A stretch of 64,000 nucleotides of DNA from positions 5,024,501 to 5,088,500 of the forward strand of contig NC_085128.1 in NCBI RefSeq assembly GCF_030269925.1, written 5' to 3'. This stretch comes from Bombyx mori (lineage: Eukaryota > Arthropoda > Insecta > Lepidoptera > Bombycidae). How positions within the stretch are numbered: position 1 is the first letter of the stretch; each line of letters opens with the position of its first letter. Under the pieces are notes generated by a model. The model saw only the letters and a program-made list of their open reading frames with translations, ran no database searches and was not told the origin of the DNA. Of the stretch, positions 34,501 to 47,586 are shown one piece after another. Position numbers and translations under genes: made by a program.

Positions 34501-37465
34501 GATCTTGAAAGACTTCGAGAAGATGCAGGCAGCATTGACTAGACTGCTTTGACGTGTTCTACCTCAATCAATGAGAAAGTTGATCAGTTCAATCCAAAAT
34601 TAACTGATCTATATAACAAGCATGCACCATGTCGACCAGTGAGAATTAAAACATTTGCCAGTGCCGTGGCTAACTAATGAAATTAAAAGTCTCTTAACCA
34701 AGAAGGCGGCTGCTAAATTAAAATATCAGAAAAAACCTACCCTCGAACATAGCACAAATTATCACCGAATCCGCAATCAATGCAACAGGGTGTGTAGGGA
34801 TGCACAACACCAACATATCCATAGTGCTGCCGAAAATGGAGATCCAGCTAAAGTCTGGAAATTTCTTAGATCACTGGGGATTGGAAAATCACAACATAAC
34901 ACTCATTTATCTCAGTCGAGTATTGATTTAATTAATCAACATTTCTGTGCGTCGTCGCATTTTGATGGGGCAAATAAATCAAAAACAATAAATCATATTT
35001 CATCTCTTCCAGTCCCAAATTGCTCTCCATTTGTTTTTAATCACCTAACGGCTTGTGATGTTAAGCGGAGAATCTTATCTATAACAATTATCCAATACAG
35101 TCGGAAGTGACTGTGTCGCCCGTAATATGATCCTTCCTGTCCTGGACCAAATCCTTCCCGTTATCTGTCATATCCTCAATCACTCATTATCTAGCGGCAA
35201 CTTTCCAAAGGCTTGGAAAGAAGCACAAATTACAACACTGCCAAAAAAGCCGAATCCTATATCCTTTTCAGAATACCGTCCACTTTCCATTCTACCGTTT
35301 CTTTCAAAGGTTTTAGAGCGCTTGATTCACAACTAGCTCAGTGAGCTTCTTACAAGGAACCAGCTGTTAAGCCCTTACCAATCCGGCTTTCGTCCTGGTC
35401 ATAGCACGGTCACAGCCCTGGTGACTATTACGGATTCCATCAGACTTGGCATGGAGAATAGGAAACTGACGGTGTTGGCATTGCTAGATTTCAGTAATGC
35501 ATTTGGTACCGTTGATTTCGACATACTTCTAGCCATCCTTAGCTCCATTAACATATCTCCGACCGTGGTTGATTGGTTTCGAAGTTACCTGTCTGGTCGC
35601 CGACAACGTATTCACTGTGAGAGCGCCTATTCTTCATGGTGTGAAACGCACGTAGGTGTACTGCAGGGTGGCGTTTTATCTCCTTTACTCTTTTCAATTT
35701 TTATAAATTCTATAATATTTCTATGCAACTTACTTCTTCTTACCACCTGTGCGCAGATGATCTACAGATCTATACTCAAACTTCTTTATCAGAACTGACC
35801 AACGCGATGAAGACGCTGAATAATGATTTATCAATATTATCCAGTTGGAGTAATTCGCATGGATTGAGGGTGAACCCGTCGAAGACACAGGTCATTGTTG
35901 TCGGTAGTTCAAGAATGTGCTCGAAAGTGAAATGGTCGCAGCTTCCGGCTATTTTATTCGATGGCGTACAAATTCCTATCAGTGATACTGTGAAACATTT
36001 AGGAATCTTAATTGATAAAAACCTTTCATGGAACGCACAGATAAAAGAGGTTAGCCGGAAGGTGTTTGCATCAGCTGGATCTTGGAGACAGTTACGAAAT
36101 TTTCTTCCAACTGCCACTAAAACTGCGCTTGCACAATCTCTCCTTCTTCCAATTCTTGACTACGCCGATGCCAGTTATACTGATTTAACTGAACACAGCT
36201 TGATAAACTTGAGCGGCTACAAAATTTCTGCATAAGATTCATATTTGGTTTACGGAAATATGATGATGTATCTGATTTTCGCACTAAACTCAAGTGGTTA
36301 CCTATTCGCCTTCTCCGCAATATTCATGTCCTTTCATTACTATATTGTACTCTCTTTAACCCCCATACCCATATCTCAAAAAACGTTTCGAGTTCCTAGG
36401 TGATACGCATAATTTTTCCCTGAGATCATCAGATAGCCTGAGACTAAAAATGCCGGCGCATTCATCATCATTCTTTGATAATTCATTCACCGTCCAGGCG
36501 GTTCGATTGTGGAATGCTCTGCCGGATGCAGTGAGAAGTGCTCCAACTTTAAACTGCTTTAAAAGAATGGTGAAGGAACACTACTTATCTGCTTAGGTCT
36601 ATTTGTTTCCCGAGAGGGCTGGTGGTCGTGGTGCCGACGACCGCCGGCCCGTTGTCCCGAGGGGAAGGGTGATGGAAGAGATGTGCTCCGCACTAAACGC
36701 TTCACTTTCCCCTCTTTGCCTTTTCATGAGTTCTGTCTCATGCGAGGTTTGAATGCTGGTTGTTGAGCGACAGGAGGTTTTCGTCGGTTCAACTCCGACA
36801 TGCACCGCCCTCCATACCCAGTGGGGGGCGGAAGTCCGGTGATTTCCTCCTGACAAAAAAAAGGGCTGTTTGTTTGCATCATTATCATTTATCATTTCCA
36901 TACTGTTGATTTATTATGTGTATGTAAGTATACTAGAGGTCCCGCAGTAGTCGAAATTCGACTATAATTAATTGTAATTGTAAGTTTGTACACTATTATG
37001 ATTGTATTTTATACTTCTATAATCACAAATTTCGCCAAGACTACACTATAACATTGTGCACTTCTTCTCAATATTCTCTATAAATGTGGAAAATTTCATA
37101 CTCCTCCGTCCGCGCAATTTTCGTAAAAAGGGATACAAAGTTTTTGCTTCATGTATTAATATATAGATTATTAGTATGTATTTTATGTAAGTATGTATAT
37201 TGGTGATAATTCAGTTAGCTATATATTTCATATTATATTTAAACGGTATACCTGTTCTTGTATGTATCTATTTTCTATAATAATGTATTGTCTTTAGTAC
37301 GCCGCAACATACCTGCTTTATTTTTATATTTTCCAGTATTTCTGTAAATTAAACGGTTGTCTGGAAGAGATCATTTTTAGCGATAAGACCGCCTATTGTA
37401 CAAATGTGTCTGCTTTTTGACTGTTTTTTGAATGTAAATCGTGTTTTGGTGTGCCATAAAGTGTC

Positions 37466-37520
<55 letters not shown>

Positions 37521-40500
37521 AAAACTGTTTTTTTTTTAAATAATTTCTAATTTTAAGAAAGCGACTGTCACAGCAAATCTCTGTCTATATAGCAACTCGC
37601 CCTAGATTCGTTTGGTTATCGCGTTCAGGCAAACGTTCAGTTGTGTCCTTAGACATTTTTTTAATTACAAAATATGATTACAAAATATACCTTCAAATCG
37701 CGACAGAACAGCTGTTGGGCTAAAAGAGAGAGAGAGAAGGAGAGCGTATATTAAAAAAAATTAAATTGCGACATTAAATACAAAAAAAGGACAATTGGCG
37801 GTTTTATCGCTAATAGGCTTATTACACTTGGCTGAATTCAGACGACTGAATTCAGTCAAGTGTAATAGCATTAAGTAAGTTAGTCTACTGAATTCAGTAG
37901 CAAGAATGTTTTCTGACTGACTGAATTATTTAGAAGCTTAATTAGAAACGCATTTAGGAAGGTGTAATCGCATTTAGTTACTGAATGGTTTCATTCAGTC
38001 GTCCCATAGCTCTCCGTGCGTAAGGATGTTTTAGTTTGTTTTTTGCTTCCGAATAAAAAGTATTAATTTCGGTCGCCTTTATTTAATGTGCCAGATATTT
38101 ATAAATAGCCGGACATGTTTCAGGGATAGTTTTTGTCATCAGGGGTTGGGATATTGAAGAACTAAATTTTAAATCTTGATACGAATTTCCTATTGCAAGA
38201 AATCTTAATGTTACAACCAATCTTTCTTTTGGACTTATACTATCGTAGGATGAAATATGTAATAGTTATATATTAGATATATAATGGACTGTCGTAGGAT
38301 AGTATCCTGCTTTTGAATAAACAGTGTAACAAGGTTTAATATTAGGTCAAACGAGATCGAATCCATTTATAGATAATTTTTGAAGTCTACTGGTTCTAAA
38401 TCACTCATAATGTTCATATTTGCTAACATTCCGAACAGCATTAAATATTTCTTCACCGATATTCATTTTTTTTTTTGAGAAATTTAAACAAAAAACAAAA
38501 AAAAAAACAAAAAATTTGTTGTTGTCTAGACAATACTGGGGCCATCTTCTTACACACACGACACGTCTTACTTCGTCGCGTTTAAACTGACAATTGATTC
38601 AGTAACCGAATTTAGAATAGTGTAATCAGAAGCTTCTAAAGGACAATGCCCAAAAGTGGGCCAACTTTATGTCAAAACTATTTGTACTTGAAAAACTATG
38701 CCCTGAATTCAGTCGACTAAATTCAGGCAAATGTAATAAGCCTTTAAGAGCGATCTCTAAGACCATCAAACATATAACACTATTGTTCTCAAAATATGTT
38801 AAAAACTGAATTGTTAGAGGTTAAGTTTGTTTTTCAGTACATGTGCGAATAATATTCAGCCTTGTGACGAGACCGAATGGAGGCGTACAGATGGTAGCTG
38901 CAATAACCTTTATTATCCTACTCGGGGAGCATACCATACACCAACTTTTAGAATCCTGCCCGCCGATTTTCGTGAAGGTATAAATTTCGTATTCAATTCA
39001 ATATTAAAAATTTTCAGGACTTCTGATGTATTATGAATGTAAACAACACTGAAAATTTTTCTTCCAGATTTTGAGCCCAGGCTGACCAGTTCAGGGAAGG
39101 AGTATCCTCTAGCCAGACATATCAAGAACAATCTATTGACAGTAGGATTGGCTACAGATGCAAAATTAACGCAGTTGTCTGCGTATTACATTGAGTTTAT
39201 GGCCATTGATGTTGTCTCCGCACATGACATCTGTAAGATCCACATATCACTAAATTAAGAGTGGTGTAGCGATGGCGATTTATTGGTTGTATTGTGTAGA
39301 ATAGTACCATACTGTCTCTTCTCGTAAATGTTATAAAAGGCGACTAATCATATCAACGGAGAATAAATAGGCTGCAGTCTATACTGCCATAGACTGGCAT
39401 ATCTGGATTTCGAATAGGTACCATCATCCTGCCTAGGTCTGCCATAAACTACCACTTGGGTGGACTCAGAGTGACCTTACACCAATACAAAAATTCATAA
39501 GTTATGATTTTAAGATTTTAGTAAACTCAAAATAAGTAATTGAAGTATTATCATGATAGATGTAATTTTTTCAACGTAAAAGTTTTTCTGTGAATACAAT
39601 ATTGAGTACCTATTTACCTCCTAGATGTAGTAGTGTCGAACATTGGCACAGTTGAATATTCGTCATAAGATCACGAAAACTTCGTAAATTATGTTTTCTA
39701 CCTAGTTACACCCAGAATTAAAGTTTGATCAAATCTAATTGGTACAATATCTTTGTTACTCTTCAAGCCGGTATGAATTGAATCCAATTGCAGGTATTGC
39801 ATGAATGCACCATAATGTTTCACACCGGAAGTGGTCAGGTTGATGGTACCTAAATGAGAGCTCTTACTTCAAGAACAATCATTCTAAATTTAACACGATA
39901 AAGAAATTTATTCCAAAATCGTAATAACAGTAATTATCGTAAAGCCAATTTCAGTGAATTACATCGTGGATAGGCCTTACTGCTGTAAAGAAGAGGGAAA
40001 ATCTGATCCTATGTGTGCTCCTAACTTCATACCAGAATTCGACCCGGTTCACCGATTTTCGGGGCACAAGTGCTTTAACATGACAATACCTATGACGTTC
40101 CAAAATCTGGGATGCATTGAGAATGGCACGACTCCTAGTCGAGTAAGTAAATATGTAACCGTCAAGGAAAACATCAGTTATCATTAGGTACTGGTCTACC
40201 ATGGTTGCTAATAAAGAAAACATTATTCTAAAGGCGGAAGGGGTGACACTGGGCTTCCAAAAACTTTTTTTTTTCTCCACAATGTTTTAGTACATGATAA
40301 TGTTATATTTGGAGCTTTGAACACGGAATTTAACACCAAACCGAATATAGCACGTAGATTTTAAATATTAAAATAAAAAAGTACGAAAAGTACTGTGCTA
40401 TTTCAAAGGCGAAGCTCCACACGGATGTCCTCCTGGATTAGGAGGAAGAATCTCACACCCCTGATTACTCTCTATAGACAACTCATACCCTGGGCCAGGA

Positions 40501-43500
40501 AGGTCAAGTACTGGGGCGTCACCCTGGATGCATCGATGACATTCCGCCCGCATATAAAATCAGTCGGCGACCGTGCCGCGTTTATTCACGGCATACTCTA
40601 CCCCGTGATCTGTAAGCGGAGTAAAATGTCCCTTCGGAACAAGGTGACACTTTACAAAACCTGCATAAGGCCCGTCATGACTTACGCGAGTGTGGTGTTC
40701 GCTCACGCGTCCCGCACGCATATAGACAGCCTCCAATTCCTACAGTTCCGTTTTTGCAGGTTAGCTGTCGGAGCTCCGTGGTTCGTGAGGAACGTTGACC
40801 TACACGACGACCTGGGCCTCGAATCAATCCGGAAATACATAAATTCAGCGTCGGAACGGTACTTCGATAAAGCTATGCGTCATGTTAATTGCCTTATCGT
40901 TGCCGCCGCTGACTACTCCCTGAATCATGCAGGAGCTAGTCACCGTCGACGCCCTAGATACATCCTTACGGATCCATCAGATTCAATAATAACCTTTGCA
41001 TTAGACGCCTTCAGCTCTTAGATACCTCGGTAACCGTACTCGTCGAACTCAACAAAGAGTTCGAGAGACGTGCAGCCTAATCCATGCATCAGCGCGTTGA
41101 GTTTCTCGCCGGATTTTCTCAGCGGGCTGCGATTCCGATCTGGTAGTAGATTAATTCCCGAAGCAGTTGCTCTAGAGTTGTTAGGTCTCCTTCGAAAGCG
41201 CTCCGGCAGCTGTTAGCAAATCCTACCCCTCCTGGCTGAGCCTTTGCTCGTCCACCTGTCCTGGTGAAACTGAAAGGCCTCCGGGCCACCACTAATCCTT
41301 CACTCATAAAAAAAAAGGATGGGGATCCGGCGATTTTCTCCTGTGGAAAAAAAAACCTAACATATAACAGCGTTTAATATTTAATTATTTACTTCATTTA
41401 ATTTCATTTATTCACTAGACTATGTAATTTTAGTTACATAGGTATTTTTTATTTCAGATCGATTTCACTACGACATTCTTTGATTTATCTAATATTTACG
41501 AGTTTTCTGCTGGTTCTTTAAATCAAGTTAGGTCTTATGAAGGTGGACAGTTGAAATACGAAGTGGTTAATGGCAGACAGTTCCCTAGCGACGCCAGCGA
41601 TAATACCACTTGTTTCATCAAGCAAGCCATTAGTACAGGGTGCAGTAGAAATGGTAATGAATTTTTGATTCTTCATTTAATGGCTTGAATAAGAAAGATA
41701 ATATATTTTATTTTATTCTTCAGTACCAAATGGAGTATTGGGCAGTAATCTGTTTACAACATGGTTCTGGCGCTTCCATAACTATGTGGCTCAGCAACTA
41801 GCAAATCTCAATTCTAGCTGGGATGACGAACGACTCTTTTATACTGCGAGAGATATTGTTGTCGCTTTTCATCTGCAAATGTTCTATTACGAATTTCTGC
41901 CCGAAATTTTGGGTAAGTTCTATTAAATTTAAACAAACTTTTTTTATTTACTCACTTTCAGATTTTTTACTTGTTTTATTAGGTTATAGATTTATGTCTG
42001 TTTGTATGTAACTCAATCTTTAAACGTCATTATCACCGCTTCAAAACGCCCGATTAACTAGAAATGTTGTCCAACTATTATTGACCAATGACAACACAAT
42101 AGTTTTATCACTTAGCTCTCATATCTTGACCAGCATCAACAGGATAAAAAAAGATCTATAAGGAAGTCTGTATAGGGGGGAAATACACGAATACACATTT
42201 CGATTTTTGTAAATACAGATTAAAGATGATTCCGTGATATGAATTTTTCAATTGATAATAATACTACTAATATAGTATAAGGCAGTTAGCCCTATACAGG
42301 GTGTCACACAAAGGGTATATCAAGCTGAAAACTGTAGGTGATGTTGTATGAGATTAATCGATACGAGGAAAACATAAGTTTTTAAGTGAATAGTTTCGGA
42401 ATAAAAAGCACTTAAACATAACGAACAAACTATTCTTCTGCCAACCCTTGAATTATGTTTTTGAATGAAGGTACCGTAATATGATTCGCAGTAAAAAATA
42501 AGGACTGCCAGATATCAAAAGATTTGAATTTGTATCGGAAGTGGAAGCAAATTATGAACACTTGTCGTACGAATTAAATCCGCACACTGCATACGTTTTT
42601 CCTTTGAGGGATTTCGCCGTCGTCACTAGTCGTTGTTTGTATTTAGGGTTGTCATCGTGAACAGCTGATAAAATATATATTTTTTGTAAGAATTTACTAA
42701 TTACGACTAAGATTTTTTTAAACATCATAAAGTGATATTCATTGTGATACTATTGCCACGTTTCGGCTTGATATACTCTTGGTGAGACATCCTGTATAAA
42801 GAACAATAATTGTAAATCAAATTTAATTTGTAGGTAAAGATAACATGATTGAAGATGAAATAATATTAGGTAACTCAACGGGCTTCAGGGACATATACGA
42901 TGAAACGGTTGTACCTCAAATTGCTCTAGAATACGCGTACGCGAGCAGATGGTTTCATACAATACAATACGGCGCTCAAAAGTAAGCTTTAATAACTACA
43001 AAATAGATTCGAAACAAAAAATAACGAATAATAGTTTTTGCACCCTTTAGTGCAAATATCTTGTACTAAAAAATATTATCATATACCTTTGTATATGATT
43101 AGAAATCAAGTAGTTGCAGTAACGTCAAAGTCAACGGCTTCGAAGGAGCGTGGGAGATATATAAAACATATAATTATATTGTGTTTATCTTCTAAAATCA
43201 ATAATATTCTGTTTGGTTCCATTTTTATTAAATAAATTGAATATTTACTAAAAATTAACCAATTAATTAATAATTAATATATCATAATATATATAATGTG
43301 TCACGTTATTTGTCCGCGATGGACACCTATACTACTGAACCGATATTAACTTTTTTTTAAATATGTGTTTTGTTCCAACTTAGGCCATAGGATGGTTTTT
43401 ATTTCGAATAATGGTCGCAATATTTATTAATTAGCAATAAAATGATTGCTCTAGTTAAAACTAGAGCAGGTAGGTAATAAATTGTATTTGATAAATTTTA

Positions 43501-46500
43501 ATATTGTTTTTTGTGTACTGATCGTACCTATTTGATAAAAAAGCAAGCTTTGTGATTCTTGCAGATTCTTCTTAGTAGTGAATCTGTCTCGTATTGGTGA
43601 TAAAATTACCGAGATTGGATTTCCCATTAAATTTAGTTTGTTGTTGGCATAAAAGTTTCAGCCATCAATAAAAAATATTGTGTAATTACAAATACAATTA
43701 AGTTTTAAGAAATAAATTTCGAATATCTTTTCATTTCAGACTTTTTGATAAAAACTTTAATTTCATTAAAGAGGTACCGATGGTGAACTTCTCTCTGAGC
43801 GTCCAGTCTTTAGCTGTAGGTGACATTATGTCGACCGTAACACGAGGATCGTATTATCAAGCAACTGGCAAAGCTGATTCCACCGTAGATCCTGATGTTA
43901 GTATCGTAATGAGTTATTCAATTCGTCGTAGCCTAAATGATAAGACGTCCGGTGCATTCGTGTCAAGTGATGCAACTGTACCGGTGTTAAAATTTTAACT
44001 TGCGTTATTACTAGTGGTGGGATGTATTGGGAGCTTGTGCGGGTAGGTATTACAACCCTGTCTATTTCGGTCGTGAAGCAGTAATGCGTTTCCATTTGAA
44101 GGATGATGCAGTTGTTGTACTGTAAAAACTGAGGGCTTAGAACTTATGTTTCAAGGTGGATGGCGGCGTTTACGTTGTTGATGTTTAAGGGCTCCGGTAC
44201 CCACTTAATACACGGAAGGCCGTGAGCTCGTCCACCCACCTAAGCCATAAAGAGTGCTCTGAGAAATTTTTCGAGATAATCCCATTATCTCGTTTTTTCC
44301 ACCGCACCCTCCACTTGAGTAGAGTTCATCCATATTACCTGGAGCCACTGCGTTCATCCACAGTGCATTTCCAGAGATCTTTTTACCGCGTACCATCCAG
44401 CTTTGGAATGAGCTCCCTTCCATGATGTTTTCCGAGCGCTATGACATGTCCTTCCTTCAAACGAAGCTTGTGGAAAGTACTTATCTAAATCTAAAAAGCC
44501 TAATGAAATTATCGTTAATTCTTTCATGGAAATGTTAAAATTTGTTTACAGATATCAGATATCGGCTTAGGACCTGTGCAAGAAGTTTTCGATATACCGA
44601 CAACAGATTTAGCTAAAGGCAGATATTTTGGACTACCTTCTTACACAAAATACAGAGACTTCTGCTCAGGCTATTCAAAAAAACATGTTGATTTCGACGA
44701 TTTAACGGACCACATTAGTGATGAGGTAAGAAAGTACTATGCGTTTTTTAGTTGAATAGGTGGGCAATCGTGATTGCGACTAATATACTCCAATGTTAAC
44801 GCTGGTTACGCTATGTTAGAGATCTAATGCCTAGTTCCAATTTTAGTTACAAGGGTTAAGCAGTACAGCAACACGGTCTTTGATTCCCTGCCTATTTCTG
44901 CCATGAAGCAGTATTGCGTTTTGGTTTGAAGGATGGGGCAGCCGTTGTAACTATACTTGATACCTTAGAACTTATATCTCAAGGTGAGTGGCGCATTTAC
45001 GTTGTAGATGTCTATGGGCTCCAGTAACCACTTAACACCAGGTGGGCTGTGAGCTCGTCCAACCATCTAAGCTATAAAAAAAATAAAAAAACAGCAACTT
45101 AATAATTAATTATTGACTAAAAAATTGCTGGTTCCATTATTTAAAAAAAACTATAAGTAAATTTCAGCACATAATGATTTTAAGGCTTTGCAGTTTTTAA
45201 CTACATTATTATACAGATTCAAACTTATTCTGCAAGTTATCATTCGACAAAATTAATCTACCTATTTAACTGCCTTACCTTAGTTGGACTACCTGTGTTC
45301 ATTAATTATGTTAACATTTTTTGGAAACATAATGTGTTTCTTTAATTGGCTCATGTTTGGGAAAACATCCTCTGTACCCTGTGTCTAGTTAAATGCTGTT
45401 GAAACATTGTTTATTAAATAAATAAATAAAATATTAGAGTTTGCATTGATACCGGTGAATTAATAAATTGCTTGAACAATTGACATTGTTCATAGAGAAA
45501 TTAGAACATTTTTTGAACTCCTGTTAGCACTATCCAAGCAAAATATTTCAAAATGAACTAGCTTTTCGTGAGACAGTAACATATACTAGTAATATCTGAA
45601 AATGGATGGCACCATATGTATTATTTTCGTAACATTTTTAATGTATAATATTTTATCATATAAATTTTAATAAATGCGAATAAAAGTAGCCTATGCATGC
45701 TTTCAGTAATATAAGAGATGTATTAATTCATTACCTTGGCCTATTGTTCAATGACATTTGAAACATAATTAATATTTATTGTAAATGTTTAACCAGAAAA
45801 TACAACAGCTCAAACAAGTTTATGAGACGGCCGAAGACATAGAACTTATGGCAGGTATTTGGGTAGAGAACGTGATAGAAGGAGCTCAAGTTCCACCAAC
45901 TGTACACTGTTTGTTATCAAACCAACTTAAAAGAAGTATTATCATTGACAGACATTGGTATGAAAGGCCTAATCGCCCACATGCCTTTAATTATGGTGAG
46001 TTTCCTTTTCTTTTCTTTTGGGGTGAGTGCCACATGTCTTCATTATTCACTATCTTATCATGTTGTATAAGCATCATGTTGTATAAGCATCGTCATATCA
46101 GCATGAACTTTACTTTTTTTTTTCGATCCTAAAAAATACTCATCACACTTTCTTTAGATAGGTATAATATTTAAAAAGGGGATTTTGAACGTAGATTACA
46201 ACAAGTAGCTATAAAGGTATTTAGAAATATATTTAACATAAAAATAATTGCAGAACAACTTCAAGAAATTAGGAAAGCTTCTTTAGCGCTTCTGCTATGC
46301 TATGTGGGAGATGACGTTGAAAAAATCCAACCCAAGGCTTTCACTATCGTTGGAAAAGGGTAAGACATTTTCTGTTCTTTTTTGTTTTTAGATGCACAAT
46401 CGAACTCATGCCCATATCCAAACCAGGCGACGGGATAAAGCCGCCGCCGCGCCGTCGCTTGATATATGTCTTGTCGGATCCACCGGATTCACTCTTGCTG

Positions 46501-47586
46501 CTTTTAAGCTTTTTAAGTCACTGTTCTCGCCAAATTCGTCGATCACGGCGTTTCGAGTTCGACGAGGGAACTAACGCATAGACATAGCCCATTGAGTTTC
46601 TTGCCGGATTTTCGGAGTGGGTCGAGATTCCAATCCGGTGGTAGATTCTGCGAAGCACTGCACTTGCTTAGGGTCAGTGTTTGCAAATTCTCTCAGGTTG
46701 AGCCCGTGAGCTCACCTACCTGTGCATGTGTAGCGAATAGGTAGAAAAAAAAGATTTGACCGTGAACGAGTTCCGTGGTTAGCGGACCGCATCGACATCA
46801 GAATGAAAGCCATCACACAAACCAATGTTTTGTGGTAGAGAAATGGTCAGGTACGTTGTAACGTATCCGAGCTGGCTTTCGATACTCACTGTTAAATTGC
46901 ACATAAAAGTAAATTTCGAGGAGTACGATAAAGGTTCAAGATAGTTCAGGAGAGGTCGCTACTACCTTAAGCGAGTTAAGGGAATACAGGCAGATAGATA
47001 AATAGTTGCTGAACAAAATACACAACAGTTTCTTTATTGTTATCAAATTTACATCAATTGACATATTTATTAGGTTAAAAGTTACCGCTATTCTGTATAT
47101 TTTACATCATCATCATCTTTTCGGCCCACTGAAAGCCCATAGATACGACAATGTGAATGGAAAGAAACACTATAGGACATTAAGTCAAAACCGTATTTGC
47201 TTTGACACACACAACGGATTCCATTTTATTTCTGCCTTCAAATTGCGGCAGGATTCGCAGTAGGTAATGAAAAAAGGCATAAAATTGGTAACTAGCCAGT
47301 GATGACAATACCAAGGAAGTTAGGTATAAAAATTAGATGAAGTGTTGATGGGAAAATGATCAAACTCTAAAACTTTCTCTCTTGAACCATTTATCCTTAT
47401 TCGGAGAGTGACTAGTTGAAAGCGGTGGTCGTCACAAGATCTCACGATGCTAATTTCCTATCTACTGCTAAGAGAATGAACTGAATTTCGTTAATTTGTA
47501 CGTCATTTTGTGGTTTCAGAAACAATTTGGTCAGCTGTGATGAAATTCCGGCTATAGACTTTACACACTGGAAAGAAGAATCATAA
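31523..47586 (+). CDS. Secreted haem-peroxidase-like protein, copy 2 (12 exons, catalytic residues lost)
   Basis: Coding exons: 31523-31656, 38838-38977, 39068-39232, 39955-40142, 41458-41653, 41724-41912, 42834-42981, 43740-43896, 44552-44725, 45797-45995, 46254-46359, 47520-47586; every exon has the same length as in copy 1 and the 620-codon frame is open. Signal peptide ends AKA at 19. The same non-catalytic distal helix (E134, A137, I138), the same absence of GD.R..E, and the same His379 and Asp458 are present. Differences from copy 1 are scattered: Ser7 for Cys in the signal peptide, TPLTDE in place of TLLTDE, IVD for VVT in exon 4, TTTF for STTF in exon 5, Gly350 for Cys350, and several in exons 9-11 (PKAFTI for PNPFVI). 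Introns carry the LINE/MITE set of copy 1 minus the young BMC1, R1 and two intronic Bm1 elements, plus its own insertions. Exon 8 has the same two possible donors (after 43896 or 43905). Confidence 0.88.
31963..32047. repeat. 20-bp perfect hairpin, an 18-bp tandem duplication and a short hairpin
   Basis: Arms 31963-31982 and 31985-32004 are perfectly complementary around a 2-base loop. The right arm runs into a tandem duplication of GTTGACAAGTTGACGAA (31999-32034) and then a short CGAAGATC/GATCTTCG palindrome (about 32029-32047). The matching place in copy 1 (697-771) has different hairpins. Confidence 0.8.
32453..33585 (+). mobile_element. Helitron-like element, 1.13 kb, copy 2 only
   Basis: Begins TCTAATATATAAAATTCTCG, ends GCCGGGTCAGCTAG, with A before and T after. 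Copy 1 has the uninterrupted AT-rich target at about 1641-1660. No Rep/helicase ORF is visible, so non-autonomous. The inside has several near-repeated segments (CACCCCTCTACGATCAACCC-type at about 32699, 32821 and 32961). Confidence 0.7.
34313..34372. repeat. 26-bp perfect hairpin unique to copy 2
   Basis: Arms 34313-34338 and 34347-34372 pair perfectly with an 8-base loop. The copy 1 LINE at the same place (2393-2430) has only the left arm, so the right arm is a local inverted duplication. Confidence 0.85.
34382..34460. repeat. Hairpin of about 33 bp in the copy 2 LINE
   Basis: Counterpart of 2441-2510; arms end GAAGATT / AATCTTC around a 7-base loop (34418-34424), with one mismatch near the base of the stem. 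Confidence 0.8.
36933..37167 (-). mobile_element. Small Helitron, reverse, 235 bp
   Basis: Uninterrupted form of the element at 4962-8891: CTAGAGGTCCCGCAGTAG at left, AATATATAGA at right (complement of a TC start), flanked by A and T. Shows the empty target of the BMC1 LINE. Confidence 0.65.
37466..37519. repeat. Expanded CT microsatellite
   Basis: An almost pure CT run of about 50 bases. The copy 1 counterpart (9190-9211) is about 20 bases, so the tract has expanded or contracted since duplication. Confidence 0.9.
37814..38744. mobile_element. PIF/Harbinger-like MITE, copy 2 orthologue
   Basis: Same element and TAA target duplication (37811-37813, 38745-38747) as 9504-10433; 931 bp with few differences. 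Confidence 0.75.
40390..41355 (+). mobile_element. Jockey-clade LINE 3' part (intron 4)
   Basis: 208-codon frame 40395-41021 with IKSVGDRAAF, LRNKVTLYKTCIRPVMTYAS and WFVRNVDLHDDLGLES, then the 3' UTR ending CCGGCGATTTTCTCCTGTGG and A-run. Same 3' junction as in copies 1 and 3. The left edge (GTACGAAAAGTACTG) is shared with copy 3 only. Confidence 0.85.
42295..42796. mobile_element. TA-target MITE, internally deleted (intron 6)
   Basis: Orthologue of 16179-16925 with about 240 internal bases missing, a deletion shared with copy 3. Confidence 0.65.
43329..43472. mobile_element. Left arm of the foldback element, with a hairpin at the deletion point
   Basis: Retains the CCAACTTAGGCCATAGGATG arm, then breaks into GCTCTAGTT-AA-AACTAGAGC (perfect 9-bp hairpin, 43448-43467) where copies 1 and 3 continue with the element's interior. 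Confidence 0.65.
44036..44252 (+). mobile_element. Bm1 SINE 3' fragment (intron 8)
   Basis: Orthologue of 18985-19204, joined to the BMC1 fragment at the same base. Confidence 0.75.
44253..44492 (+). mobile_element. BMC1 LINE C-terminal fragment (intron 8)
   Basis: Orthologue of 19205-19432; ECSEKFFEIIPLSRFFHRT, then a TTTGGAATGAGCTCCC segment (WNEL) that is missing from copy 1. Confidence 0.8.
44885..45078 (+). mobile_element. Bm1 SINE 3' fragment (intron 9)
   Basis: Orthologue of 19880-20076. Confidence 0.85.
45211..45431 (+). mobile_element. Copy 2-specific insertion with a TAAA-repeat tail
   Basis: About 220 bases ending in AAATAAATAAATAAA, inserted in the ATTATTA found uninterrupted in copy 1 (about 20191). 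Part of ATTATTA recurs after the tail (ATATTA), as expected from a retroposed sequence. Family not recognised. Confidence 0.55.
46420..46745 (+). mobile_element. LINE 3'-end remnant (intron 11)
   Basis: Orthologue of 21236-21560, slightly rearranged at its start (GCCGCCGCGCCGTCGC). Confidence 0.55.
46746..47519 (+). other. Intron 11, right part (copy 2)
   Basis: Nearly identical to 21561-22330; no gene seen. Confidence 0.5.

Larger units (their letters stand above)
33607..36862 (+). mobile_element. Decayed CR1/L2-like LINE, copy 2 orthologue
   Basis: Same insertion as 1663-4908. Endonuclease pieces at 33607-34020 and 33849-34265, RT pieces at 34655-35110, 35127-35336 and 35421-35798 (LLDFSNAFGTVD; LQGGVLSPLLF), and 35723-36235 with LCADDLQIYTQTS at the YADD position. 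Stops and frameshifts differ in part from copy 1, and two hairpins (34313-34372; 34382-34460) break the frame. Ends in the CTCCTGAC motif and A8. Confidence 0.75.
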
